A stretch of 41,089 nucleotides of DNA from Bdellovibrionales bacterium (GTDB lineage: Bacteria > Bdellovibrionota > Bdellovibrionia > Bdellovibrionales > UBA1609), in assembly GCA_022450595.1 (NCBI GenBank), contig JAKUPT010000007.1, positions 1 through 41,089 on the forward strand, written 5' to 3'. The notes below the pieces were generated by a model. That model was not told the origin of the DNA and did no database searches. It was given only the letters and a program-made list of their open reading frames with translations. A program made the position numbers and the translations under genes. Every line of letters begins with the position of its first letter. The stretch's first letter is position 1. Below are positions 25,213 through 34,038 of the stretch, piece after piece.

Positions 25213-25968
25213 TTAATGATTTAAAACTATTCGATGTTTATCAGTTTGTATAGTTTTAACGATCTGCTCAGAGGTTTGACCAAATCGGCGTTCTTTTTTG
25301 CCAAATTTTTCAAGAGCTTGGTCAAAGTCATTTGCGGTAAAGTCAGGCCAAAGCGTATTTATGAAGCAAAACTCACTATAGGCGGCCTGCCAAAGATAAA
25401 AGTTAGAAACACGTTCTTCACCGCTAGTTCGAATAATAAGATCAGGGTCAGGAAAAGCTGCGGTCATTAGGTGTGAGGCAATCACTTCGTCATTGATATC
25501 TTGTGGCTGTAATTCTCCAGCTTTTACCTTTTCAGCGACCTTTTTTGTGGCGTTAATAATGTCGGTATGACCAGAGTAACTGATGGCAAAAATTAATTTC
25601 ATTCCAGTGTTTGCTCTAGTAGCCATCTCAGTCTTGTTCACGGCCACTTGTACTTCTTGGGGAAGAATTTCTTTTTCTCCAATACAATAAAAGCGAATAT
25701 TGTTTTGCATTAAAGTTTTAGTCTCCTTGTAAAGTTGTTTTACAAGCAGCTTCATAAGAAGGTTAACCTCTTGTGCAGGTCTCGCCCAGTTTTCTTTGCT
25801 AAAGGCAAACAATGATAAACACTCTAAATTGCTTTGTGCGGCATGTTCGATAATAGTTTTCGCCGCTTTAGCCCCACGTATATGACCCCAAAAGCGATTG
25901 TGTCGGCGGGACTGAGCCCATCGACCATTTCCATCCATAATAACTGCAACATGACGAGGTTGTGCCAA
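25213..25968 (-). CDS. uppS: undecaprenyl diphosphate synthase UppS
   Basis: A cis-prenyltransferase that extends farnesyl diphosphate with eight isopentenyl units to make the C55 lipid carrier for peptidoglycan and other envelope glycans. Signatures: AVIMDGNGRWA with the catalytic aspartate, GHIRGAKA, FAFSKENWARP, and RTSGEERVSNFYLWQ near the C-terminus. At 251 residues it is the usual length. The start is TTG 25968 after AAAGGGA. Confidence 0.95.
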   Translation of the reverse strand: MAQPRHVAVIMDGNGRWAQSRRHNRFWGHIRGAKAAKTIIEHAAQSNLECLSLFAFSKENWARPAQEVNLLMKLLVKQLYKETKTLMQNNIRFYCIGEKEILPQEVQVAVNKTEMATRANTGMKLIFAISYSGHTDIINATKKVAEKVKAGELQPQDINDEVIASHLMTAAFPDPDLIIRTSGEERVSNFYLWQAAYSEFCFINTLWPDFTANDFDQALEKFGKKERRFGQTSEQIVKTIQTDKHRIVLNH

Positions 25969-25987
25969 AACAATGTGTCCCTTTAAA

Positions 25988-26545
25988 TTATACTGTTAGT
26001 AGTTCTTTTTCTTTGTCATCAGAAATTTTATCTACTTTTGCAATGTAATCATCTGTAAGCTTTTGAATTTGATCTTCAAGGCGCTTTTTGTCGTCTTCAC
26101 TGATCGCCTTATCTTTTAAGGCTTTTTTAATTTCATCATTCGCGTTTCTACGCGCCATTCTCACAGCAACACGCGCATCTTCTACAATCTTTTTAACATT
26201 TTTAACAAGCTGTTTACGACGCTCTTCCGTAAGTTCAGGCACCTTTAGGCGAATCACTTTTCCGTCATTTTGAGGGCTCATACCAAGGTCACTTTTAACC
26301 AATGCCGCTTCAATATCCTTTAGAACAGAAGCTTCCCATGGTGCAATGACAAAGCTTCTTGCATCTGGGGTTGAAAGAGTAGCCACTTGGTTAAGTGGAG
26401 TGGGGTTGCCGTAATAGTTTACTTTGATAGGATCAAGCATAGAAACTTGCGCTCTACCTGTTCTTATGTTTTTAAGTTGATCTTTTAGTGCCTCAAGGGC
26501 TTTTTCCATTTCAAGCTTTGATTGCTGTTCGAGATTGTCTAACAT
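25988..26545 (-). CDS. frr: ribosome recycling factor
   Basis: Frr, with EF-G, splits post-termination ribosomes into subunits. The 185 residues match the family exactly in size and in the long helical C-terminal part. Signatures are LKNIRTGRAQVSMLDPI, RSFVIAPWEASVLKDIE, and EERRKQLVKNVKKIVEDAR. AAGGAG lies 8 bases before ATG 26545. It is 12 bases downstream of pyrH. Confidence 0.96.
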   Translation of the reverse strand: MLDNLEQQSKLEMEKALEALKDQLKNIRTGRAQVSMLDPIKVNYYGNPTPLNQVATLSTPDARSFVIAPWEASVLKDIEAALVKSDLGMSPQNDGKVIRLKVPELTEERRKQLVKNVKKIVEDARVAVRMARRNANDEIKKALKDKAISEDDKKRLEDQIQKLTDDYIAKVDKISDDKEKELLTV

Positions 26546-26557
26546 GCGGGCGACTCC

Positions 26558-27280
<723 letters not shown>

Positions 27281-27931
27281 TTACTGCTTAACTTGAGCTG
27301 CAACTTCTTCAGCAAAGTCGACAGTTTTCTTTTCAATGCCTTCGCCAAGTTCAAAACGAGCAAATCTGCGAACAACAATGTTTTCACCAATTTTAGCAAT
27401 AAGATCTGTTAAAACTTCTTTAACAGTTTTATCTTGGTTTTTAACAAACTTTTGGTCCATCAAGCAGATCTCTGAGGCCCACTTTTTTAACTGGCCTTCA
27501 AGAATTTTGTCTAAAAATTCTTTCTTTTTACCTTCTTCAAGAGCTTTTGCTTCTAAGATTTCACGTTCTTTGTTGCGAGCTTCTTCAGGAATTTCTTCAG
27601 AACTGACATACTTTGGAGCAAGAGCGGCAATGTGCATAGAGATGTCTTTACAAAAGTTTTGAAAGTCTTCGTTACGAGCCACAAAGTCAGTTTCAGAGTT
27701 TACTTCTAAAAGAACACCAACACGGCCATCACCGTGGATGTATGAAGAAACTAAGCCTTCAGCCGCTACGCGATCAGCTTTTTTAGCTGCAGCACTAAGG
27801 CCTTTTTTGCGAAGCCACTCAGCGGCTTTATCAAAATTTCCATCAGCTTCTTCAAGTGCTTTTTTACAGTCAAGCATTCCTGCACTTGTTCTTTCACGAA
27901 GTTCTTTTACCATTGACGCATTAATTGCCAT
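27281..27931 (-). CDS. tsf: elongation factor Ts
   Basis: EF-Ts is the nucleotide exchange factor for EF-Tu. The N-terminal UBA-like domain is typical (RERTSAGMLDCKKALEEADG, WLRKKGLSAAAKK), followed by the core EVNSETDFVARNEDFQ. At 216 residues it is shorter than E. coli EF-Ts (283) and closer to the single-core form known from Thermus. AAAGGAT precedes ATG 27931. It lies directly after rpsB, the usual arrangement. Confidence 0.96.
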   Translation of the reverse strand: MAINASMVKELRERTSAGMLDCKKALEEADGNFDKAAEWLRKKGLSAAAKKADRVAAEGLVSSYIHGDGRVGVLLEVNSETDFVARNEDFQNFCKDISMHIAALAPKYVSSEEIPEEARNKEREILEAKALEEGKKKEFLDKILEGQLKKWASEICLMDQKFVKNQDKTVKEVLTDLIAKIGENIVVRRFARFELGEGIEKKTVDFAEEVAAQVKQ

Positions 27932-27960
27932 TTTTAGATCCTTTCTTAAATAAAAATAAA

Positions 27961-28878
27961 TTACTTTTCTGTTTTTTCTTCAGAAGGTTCTTCTTGTTCT
28001 TCTTCTTTACGATCAAGTTCCATTTCAATTTCAACATCTTCAGCAAGACCTGCTGCTACAAACTTACGCTTAACTACTGTTGGTCCAGACTTGTCGTCTT
28101 TTTTGTTAGCATCAGCTTTTTCGTCTTCTTGAGCTTTTTTCTCAGCAGCGGCTTCAGCAGCAGCTTTGTTTTTCTCTTCACGAAGTCTCACTTCATATTC
28201 TTTTGCGCCTTCAATGTAGCAATCAGCAATGTAGTTAGAGAATAAAGAAATTGAGCGGATAGCATCATCGTTTCCAGGAATTGGATAGTCGATTTTGTCT
28301 GGATCTGTGTTGGTGTCAGCAATAGCAACAACTGGAAGTCCAAGCTTTTGAGCCTCTTTTACAGCAATGTGCTCTTTGTTAAGGTCACAAACAAATACTG
28401 CAGAAGGAGCTTCTTTCATGTCACGAATACCCTCTAAGAAGGACACAAGCTTTTCGTATTCTTTTTCAATTTTGTTGCGCTCTTTTTTTGAATAAAGCTG
28501 TAAGTCACCTTTTTCGCGCATTTGTTCAATACGCTTCATACGATCAATACGCATTTTGATAGTTGCAAAGTTAGTAAGAGTTCCACCTAACCAACGTTTA
28601 GTAACAAAAAACTGTCCGGCTTTGTTGGCAGCATCTTGAATTGGCTTCATAGCTTGTTTTTTTGTTCCCACAAAAATGATTTTTCCGCCATCAGCACTTA
28701 AGTTGCGAACGAACTCGCCAGCTTTTTTAGCATGTTCTACAGTCTTTTGTAGATCAATAATGTGGATTCCGCCTCTGTTTGTATAAACAAAGGGTTTCAT
28801 TTTTGGGTTCCAGCGTTGTGTTTGGTGTCCGAAATGCACTCCAGAATCGAGCATTTCCTTCATAGTGATTTGAGCCAT
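27961..28878 (-). CDS. rpsB: ribosomal protein S2 with a charged C-terminal extension
   Basis: A component of the 30S subunit. The N-terminal 225 or so residues match S2: SGVHFGHQTQRWNPKM, GGIHIIDLQKT, KRWLGGTLTNFATI, VFVCDLNKE and ADTNTDPDKIDYPIPGNDDA. From about residue 225 on there is an extension of some 75 residues, rich in Lys, Glu and Ala. It contains the hydrophobic island GPTVVKRKFVAAGLAEDVEI and ends in a poly-acidic tail. It is the first gene of the core operon, preceded by a structured leader. Confidence 0.95.
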   Translation of the reverse strand: MAQITMKEMLDSGVHFGHQTQRWNPKMKPFVYTNRGGIHIIDLQKTVEHAKKAGEFVRNLSADGGKIIFVGTKKQAMKPIQDAANKAGQFFVTKRWLGGTLTNFATIKMRIDRMKRIEQMREKGDLQLYSKKERNKIEKEYEKLVSFLEGIRDMKEAPSAVFVCDLNKEHIAVKEAQKLGLPVVAIADTNTDPDKIDYPIPGNDDAIRSISLFSNYIADCYIEGAKEYEVRLREEKNKAAAEAAAEKKAQEDEKADANKKDDKSGPTVVKRKFVAAGLAEDVEIEMELDRKEEEQEEPSEEKTEK

Positions 28879-28883
28879 ATTGT

Positions 28884-28938
28884 TCTCCTTGGTTATGCCA
28901 CCTTCCTCCGACGCCTCAAATATATTTGAGGACCAAGG
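28884..28938 (-). promoter_or_regulatory. rpsB leader that can hide the ribosome-binding site
   Basis: In the mRNA sense, CCTTGGT (28938-28932) pairs perfectly with ACCAAGG (28893-28887), the latter containing the start of the SD AAGGAGA (28890-28884) of rpsB. Stacked directly inside is a palindrome CCTCAAATATATTTGAGG (28931-28914), which folds with a 4-base loop. A purine-rich strand, GGAGGAAGG (28908-28900), is left unpaired and could be a protein site. rpsB leaders in other bacteria are autoregulated by S2, so this is a candidate for the same control in a different lineage. Confidence 0.55.
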
Positions 28939-28974
28939 CTCTGGAGAAAGTGTGTCGTTAATTTATTTGGACTA

Positions 28975-29003
28975 CTGTTAGCAGATGTCGACTTTTGAGG
29001 CAA
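28975..29003 (-). promoter_or_regulatory. candidate promoter of the rpsB core operon
   Basis: Reading the minus strand, TTGCCT (29003-28998) is 17 bases from TAACAG (28980-28975), with a TGC just before the -10. Matches to consensus are 4 of 6 and 3 of 6. Position is right for the rpsB leader, but other weak pairs exist nearby. Confidence 0.3.
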
Positions 29004-29072
29004 CAAATCGGCTTAAAAAATATGAAAAAATTTAGGGGGTTAGAAAAAACTATAGCCTCAGGCCCAAAGCAT

Positions 29073-30203
29073 TTAGGCGATGGGCTCAACGTGGGCTTTT
29101 AGTAGGTCTGGGCTGGTTGTAAATTGCTTACAAAGGCTCAATGTGGAGGGCCATTCCAGGCCCCCAACCAGACTGGGGTGAATCAAGTACATATTAGGAG
29201 ATTTTGGAATTAAAAAGCCATCCATTTCAAGATCTTCTATATGTGCCTGATGCTGGGGGGTGATCAGTATTTTTTCGTATAAAAGGTCTTCAAAAGCCTC
29301 TGGAAAAGCTCTTTTTATCTGTTTTTTCATATACTTAATGATTTGCCCCAAAGCCTCTTCGTCTTCAACTTGTTCGTTGTTGGCCAAATACACCCAGGCG
29401 GACTTTTGCATCTGTCCCTCAGGTGTTTGAGTAGGAGTGTTGAAATAGCCCACCGTAGGGTCAAAATCATCTTTTGTGCCCATTAAAAAATAAGGAGTGT
29501 AGGCCGGAGCGCTCAAGTTGTTGTGGGTGAAAAACAACTCTATTGTGGACCAAAAAGAGGTCTTGGCGATTTTTTGTTTAAACTTGCGGTTCCATGAAAA
29601 TTGGTCACCAGCCAGTTGAAATAAGTCTTTAGGGGAGTTGCAAAAATAAAGAGAGTCACAGCTAAGTCTTTTGGCCTCGTTAATTATGACCGCTTCGACC
29701 TTATTATTTGAAAACTCAATGTTGGTGATTTGTGATTTTTCAATATGGTCTTCTCTTAAATCAATTTTCATATTTTGTTTAAAATCAGCCAAATTATCTA
29801 AGCCAAAAACCCACTCGTCGTCATTGTAAAAGGAAAGCTCTTCGCTGGCGGCAAAATTTCGTTTTCCAAAACCATGAAAGTCTTTAAAGCTGCCGGACTC
29901 AAATGTTTGTGGAGTGAGCTTTTCATTGGTTAAGTTAAGATTAAAATATTCTTTTACCCAGGTTTTTAAATCATCATTTAAAGATTTAGCTGGGGTTAAA
30001 AGCCTTGCAGGGGAGACCGTGGTTTTGTGTGGAGGCATGTCTTCAAGTTGATAAGAATAAAAGTCTGCCAGATTATCTTTGTGCTCGATGTAGGCCACCT
30101 TAGTGCCGTTTTTTTTAAGTTGCCAAGCAATAAATAAAGACAAAAAGTCGTTACCAACAACCACCGCTTCAACGGATTGTTTTAAGTTTTTATAATTATC
30201 CAT
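29073..30203 (-). CDS. FAD/NAD-binding-like protein with a degenerate dinucleotide site
   Basis: A protein of about 376 residues that begins like a Rossmann FAD-binding protein: VEAVVVGNDFLSLFIAWQLK, followed by a beta strand ending in glutamate (KVAYIEHKD). The GxGxxG loop reads GNDFLS, so tight dinucleotide binding is doubtful. Later segments (VEAVIINEAKRLSCDSLYFC) resemble the second FAD strand of amine-oxidase-like proteins. I cannot name a substrate. ATG 30203 is chosen; the SD is weak. It follows the CFI-box protein gene by about 20 bases. Confidence 0.6.
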   Translation of the reverse strand: MDNYKNLKQSVEAVVVGNDFLSLFIAWQLKKNGTKVAYIEHKDNLADFYSYQLEDMPPHKTTVSPARLLTPAKSLNDDLKTWVKEYFNLNLTNEKLTPQTFESGSFKDFHGFGKRNFAASEELSFYNDDEWVFGLDNLADFKQNMKIDLREDHIEKSQITNIEFSNNKVEAVIINEAKRLSCDSLYFCNSPKDLFQLAGDQFSWNRKFKQKIAKTSFWSTIELFFTHNNLSAPAYTPYFLMGTKDDFDPTVGYFNTPTQTPEGQMQKSAWVYLANNEQVEDEEALGQIIKYMKKQIKRAFPEAFEDLLYEKILITPQHQAHIEDLEMDGFLIPKSPNMYLIHPSLVGGLEWPSTLSLCKQFTTSPDLLKAHVEPIA

Positions 30204-30224
30204 GAAACCCACTCTCAATTGTGT

Positions 30225-31091
30225 TTATCTGCCTCGTATTTTTCTATTAAGAAGGAAAAAAATCAACCTAGAGGTGAGATTAAGAAAAAATCGCACAAAA
30301 GGAATGACACGGGGGGTATTATTGAGTCGATCTGCCCACTTTGGAGACTTTAAATAGTAAAAGGCAATAAATTTTCTACCTAAAGCATGTTGATTCAACA
30401 CATAGTCTCTAAAAAGTCGCAGTTGGATCACCTGAGGATGAAAAGAGCTTCCGTATACAGCTGTTGCAATAAAGCATCGACCACTTGATTTTCGAGATTT
30501 TTTAATAAACTGACGAATAGGGCCCGCGTTTTTCGCCTTTCTTGAGAAGATTTCAGCTTTTTTTACAATATCAGGGTAAATAGCGCTATAGCCTGCAAAC
30601 TGAGTGAGCTTGCCTAAGGATTTTTTAAAATTATCAGAATAGCGCGGGTGAGCATCATAAATACGTACTAAATCCCAATAAACAGAGACAATAACAGTAA
30701 GTTCTTTTGATCTTGAGGATTTTGAAAAGATATCAGGACTTAATTGGTCTTTTTCAACCTCGTAAATCATTTCTAATACGCGAAGGTACTTTTCATAACT
30801 AATGGCCGCTTCAGCGAATGCTTTTTGTGTCATAAGTTGTCGGCCACGCTTAACTAGGTTTACACGAGATTTCCAAAGCATCACACGGTTTTTTTGCTTG
30901 GCCTCTTCCTCCATACGAAGCTTAACTCCTCTGGAGATATTATTAGAAAGAGCATCATAACAAGTCTCACACACAGAGTCTGGTAAGTTGCCGGCTTGAC
31001 CAGTAGACTCCAGGGCAACTCGCATTCCTGTTTCTACAGGGTATAATTTAGTTGATGGCATTCCGCATTTGGGACAGGTTACTTCACTCAT
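30225..31091 (-). CDS. CFI-box C-terminal protein with N-terminal zinc-ribbon-like motif
   Basis: A 288-residue protein. The N-terminus has CPKCG (5-9) and CETC (about 40-43), a zinc-ribbon-like pair. The middle is helical and basic. The C-terminus shows the CFI-box: CFIATAVYGSSFHPQV, LRLFRDYVLNQHALGRKFI, FYYLKSPKWADRL, ending with a hydrophobic segment and basic residues. CFI-box regions are widespread and often sit at protein C-termini, with a proposed role in processing or anchoring; function here is unknown. ATG 31091 has no SD. Confidence 0.75.
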   Translation of the reverse strand: MSEVTCPKCGMPSTKLYPVETGMRVALESTGQAGNLPDSVCETCYDALSNNISRGVKLRMEEEAKQKNRVMLWKSRVNLVKRGRQLMTQKAFAEAAISYEKYLRVLEMIYEVEKDQLSPDIFSKSSRSKELTVIVSVYWDLVRIYDAHPRYSDNFKKSLGKLTQFAGYSAIYPDIVKKAEIFSRKAKNAGPIRQFIKKSRKSSGRCFIATAVYGSSFHPQVIQLRLFRDYVLNQHALGRKFIAFYYLKSPKWADRLNNTPRVIPFVRFFLNLTSRLIFFLLNRKIRGR

Positions 31092-31100
31092 AATTAAAAT

Positions 31101-31129
31101 AGTATAATACTAATTAATAAGAGTGAAAA
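31101..31129 (-). promoter_or_regulatory. candidate promoter giving a near-leaderless transcript
   Basis: Reading the minus strand, TTTTCA (31129-31124) and TATACT (31106-31101) are separated by exactly 17 bases. The -10 element ends 9 bases before the ATG at 31091, so transcription would start at or very near the start codon. This agrees with the lack of any SD there. Confidence 0.4.
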
Positions 31130-31172
31130 GCCATGCGCTTAATCAGTTTTAACTGTACTAAAGTAATGTCTG

Positions 31173-33191
31173 TTAGAGCATGGAATAAGGGTCAATATCG
31201 ACCAATAAGCGAGAGCCACTGGGAAGCCATTTTTCATCACCAACAAGTTGATTACAAAAGTTCTCTAAAACTTTAGAGTCTTTTGCTTTTAGTAAAATAT
31301 GATAACGATATTTTCCTCTAAGCTTTGCTATGGCGGAAGCTGTTGGGCCTAAAATTTTAATTTGCTCGTACTGAGAATGTCTGTCTTTTAATATGCTGGC
31401 TCGTTTTTGAGTGAGATGGGCTGAGTTCTCAACTTTGTTGTGATCATTGCCCTGAATTCTAAGGCTTGCAAGGCGTCCATAGGGAGGGTAGGAAAGTTGT
31501 TTTCTAAATTCCAACTCATGTTGGGCAAAGTCTTCATAATTATTTGTAATGGCAAACTGAATGCTTGTGTGGGTGGGATTGTAAGTCTGTAAAACCACTT
31601 GGCCTGGGTTTTCCGAGTGACGTCCTGAACGACCGGCCACTTGAGTGAAAAGCTGAAAGCTTCGCTCTGCTGTTCTAAAGTCGGGCATATTAAGGGCTAC
31701 GTCAGCCATCACAAGGCCAACTAGTGTGAGCCCTGGAAAGTCTAAACCTTTTGCAATCATTTGAGTGCCAATTAAAATATCAACTTGTCGATTTTCAATA
31801 TTTTTAATTAATGTTTCTAATTGTTCACGGCTTTGAATTTCATCTCTATCCGCTCGAGCAAGTCGTGCCTCAGGAAAAAGTTTTGCAATATCATTTTCAA
31901 CCAGCTCTGTACCAAGCCCCAGGGAGTGCACATCAGGATCTGCACATTTTGGGCAGTTGTCTGTTAAGTGTAAATGGTAGTCACAGTAGTGACAAACAAG
32001 ATGGTTTCTAGCATGTAGAGTAAGGCTTATTGAGCAGTTGGGACACTCAAAAACATAACCACAAGACTGACACAAAACGGTTTGTGCCATACCTCTTCTG
32101 TTTAAAAACAAGGCCACTTGTTCGTTTCGTTCTAATGTCAGTTTAATTTTATCGTAGAGTGCTTGGCTGAGCCAGAATGGCAGATCGACTTTTGAGTCTT
32201 TGCGAGCCTCTCGTTCCTGGCGCATATCTATAATTTCAAACTCAGGCATAGCGCGACCAGAGACTCGACTAGTGAGTTTATGAAGTTGATATTTTTTATC
32301 CAAAACATTATTCCAGCTCTCTAAACTGGGGGTGGCAGAGCCTAAGGCAACAGGGCATTTATGATAAAAACCAAGCATGACGGCAGCATCGCGAGCATTG
32401 TATTTTAATTTTTCATCTTGTTTAAAGCTGGACTCGTGCTCTTCATCAACCACAATAAGACCAATGTTTTCCATGGGGCAAAAAAGTGCAGACCTTGCAC
32501 CAATAAGAATGGGTTTTTCATGGTCAATAACACTCCACCATTGGTTAGTTTTCTCGCGAGGGGTGAGACTTGAGTGAATGACGGCCACTTGCTCAGGAAA
32601 GCGAGAAGAAAACCGCTCTATAAGTTGAGGCGTTAATGAAATTTCTGGCACCAAAACTAAGGCCTTTTTCCCTCGGGCCAGAACTTTTGCAATGCTGTTC
32701 ATATACACTTCAGTTTTTCCAGAACCCGTGACTCCAAATATTAAATGGGTGGAAAATCCATCTGAACCAGCTAAGGTGTTTACTGAAGAAGTTTGCTCTG
32801 GAGTCAGTTGAGGAGCATGGCTTTGATCAAATTGAGGAACAACCTCAGCTTTTTTTGTTTTGCGATTTGATTTCTTTTTTAAGTTTGGAAAAGTGTACTG
32901 ATAAATTTGTCCAACAGGATAAATATAATATCGGCTGAGCCATTCAATCCATCTAAGGTAGGCTTTTGGTAATTTAATCTCCATATTGTAGGACTGAATG
33001 GATTTAATTTTTAAATCACCGTCAGGCTTTTGTGCTTGTGAGAGCACAACACCTTTTACTTTTCTTCTCCCTAAAGGGACAGTTACAGGGCAGCCCTCGG
33101 GGAGTAAAATGTTTTCATTAAGGCTGTAGGTTAGGGGAGGTAGTGGAGCCTCTACAGCCACATGGTAGTACTGTGTTTCGTTATCTTGCAT
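31173..33191 (-). CDS. priA: primosomal replication restart helicase PriA
   Basis: A 3'-5' superfamily 2 helicase that recognises stalled forks and reloads DnaB. The N-terminal DNA-binding domain (VAVEAPLPPLTYSL) leads into the helicase core with Walker A FGVTGSGKTEV and Walker B VVDEEHE. A zinc-binding region follows, with paired cysteines in CQSCGYVFECPNCS and CHYCDYHLHLTDNCPKC. At about 672 residues it is full length. ATG 33191 overlaps the end of the upstream secreted-protein gene by 11 bases; TTG 33206 is an alternative. Confidence 0.95.
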   Translation of the reverse strand: MQDNETQYYHVAVEAPLPPLTYSLNENILLPEGCPVTVPLGRRKVKGVVLSQAQKPDGDLKIKSIQSYNMEIKLPKAYLRWIEWLSRYYIYPVGQIYQYTFPNLKKKSNRKTKKAEVVPQFDQSHAPQLTPEQTSSVNTLAGSDGFSTHLIFGVTGSGKTEVYMNSIAKVLARGKKALVLVPEISLTPQLIERFSSRFPEQVAVIHSSLTPREKTNQWWSVIDHEKPILIGARSALFCPMENIGLIVVDEEHESSFKQDEKLKYNARDAAVMLGFYHKCPVALGSATPSLESWNNVLDKKYQLHKLTSRVSGRAMPEFEIIDMRQEREARKDSKVDLPFWLSQALYDKIKLTLERNEQVALFLNRRGMAQTVLCQSCGYVFECPNCSISLTLHARNHLVCHYCDYHLHLTDNCPKCADPDVHSLGLGTELVENDIAKLFPEARLARADRDEIQSREQLETLIKNIENRQVDILIGTQMIAKGLDFPGLTLVGLVMADVALNMPDFRTAERSFQLFTQVAGRSGRHSENPGQVVLQTYNPTHTSIQFAITNNYEDFAQHELEFRKQLSYPPYGRLASLRIQGNDHNKVENSAHLTQKRASILKDRHSQYEQIKILGPTASAIAKLRGKYRYHILLKAKDSKVLENFCNQLVGDEKWLPSGSRLLVDIDPYSML

Positions 33192-34038
33192 AAGTGTAAA
33201 AATCAATAATTAATGAGCTGTCGGAAGGCATTTTAAGCCAACGGTCTTTATCTTCTTTGCCAATATCATTGGGGCGTAAAAGTTTTTTATTAGAAGAAGA
33301 GGAACTCATTGTGCGAACTTCTTTTGTGTGAATTTCAACCATTGAGTCTTTAAATTTTATTCTTCGAATTTTTGGAAAATAAAGGCCGTTGGAGTAACGG
33401 CTGTAATCTGTGGCAGTAACCTCAGTCCCATCAGAAAGCCGAACCTTATCTATATGAAAACCATCTTGTTCAATCCATAAACCAGGATAGGCAGACTCGG
33501 CAGACAGAGGGGTTGGCGTTCCAAAGGCCCAACTAATCGATCCGTTGACTCGAGCTAAATTAACAAAGCCAGGTTTAACATAGGCTTTATCTTTAGCGCT
33601 GTTTTTAAGCTGTTCATATTGATTAAAGTCAGAGGCAGATAAAATTTTTGTATTAAGCAAATGACTTTTTAGACCGTCTTTAGAGCGAAAATGAAAGAAA
33701 GGCTCAATCCACGAGGTGTAGTTGTTGTCAGCTTTTAAGTTTCCCGAAGCATCGAGGTAATATTTTTTCTTATCATTATAGATAATTGTAATATCGAGCC
33801 GGTCTTGGAGTTGCTTTTTTCCTTGAGCTCTCATGCGGGCGTTATACCCATCATCAATGATCCATTGCTCATGAACGGTATAGCTTACGTTGTTATCTAT
33901 AAAAATAACGTCTTGATCAATTAAATAAAGGCCACGGCCGTGCTTATCTGCGGTTTTTTCCAAAATCATATCCGGCTCAGGAATATAGGCCATTGCAAAA
34001 GTTGGAATTAAACATATTAAAAGTATCATTAGTTTCAT
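33181..34038 (-). CDS. exported protein of unknown function
   Basis: A 285-residue protein with a clear signal peptide (MKLMILLICLIPTFAMA). I do not recognise the mature domain. It has many aromatic beta-strand segments (YYLDASGNLKADNNYTSW, and RRIKFKDSMVEIHTKEV), reminiscent of periplasmic or outer-membrane-associated beta-rich proteins. Its ATG overlaps the galU stop (ATGA) and its end overlaps priA, so it is expressed in a tightly packed operon. Confidence 0.68.
   Translation of the reverse strand: MKLMILLICLIPTFAMAYIPEPDMILEKTADKHGRGLYLIDQDVIFIDNNVSYTVHEQWIIDDGYNARMRAQGKKQLQDRLDITIIYNDKKKYYLDASGNLKADNNYTSWIEPFFHFRSKDGLKSHLLNTKILSASDFNQYEQLKNSAKDKAYVKPGFVNLARVNGSISWAFGTPTPLSAESAYPGLWIEQDGFHIDKVRLSDGTEVTATDYSRYSNGLYFPKIRRIKFKDSMVEIHTKEVRTMSSSSSNKKLLRPNDIGKEDKDRWLKMPSDSSLIIDFYTYAR

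Noticed and set aside
27925-28245. A 106-codon plus-strand ORF opposite tsf and rpsB
   Set aside because: It is very rich in Phe and Ser because it is the antisense of Glu/Lys-rich coding; the minus-strand genes are certain.
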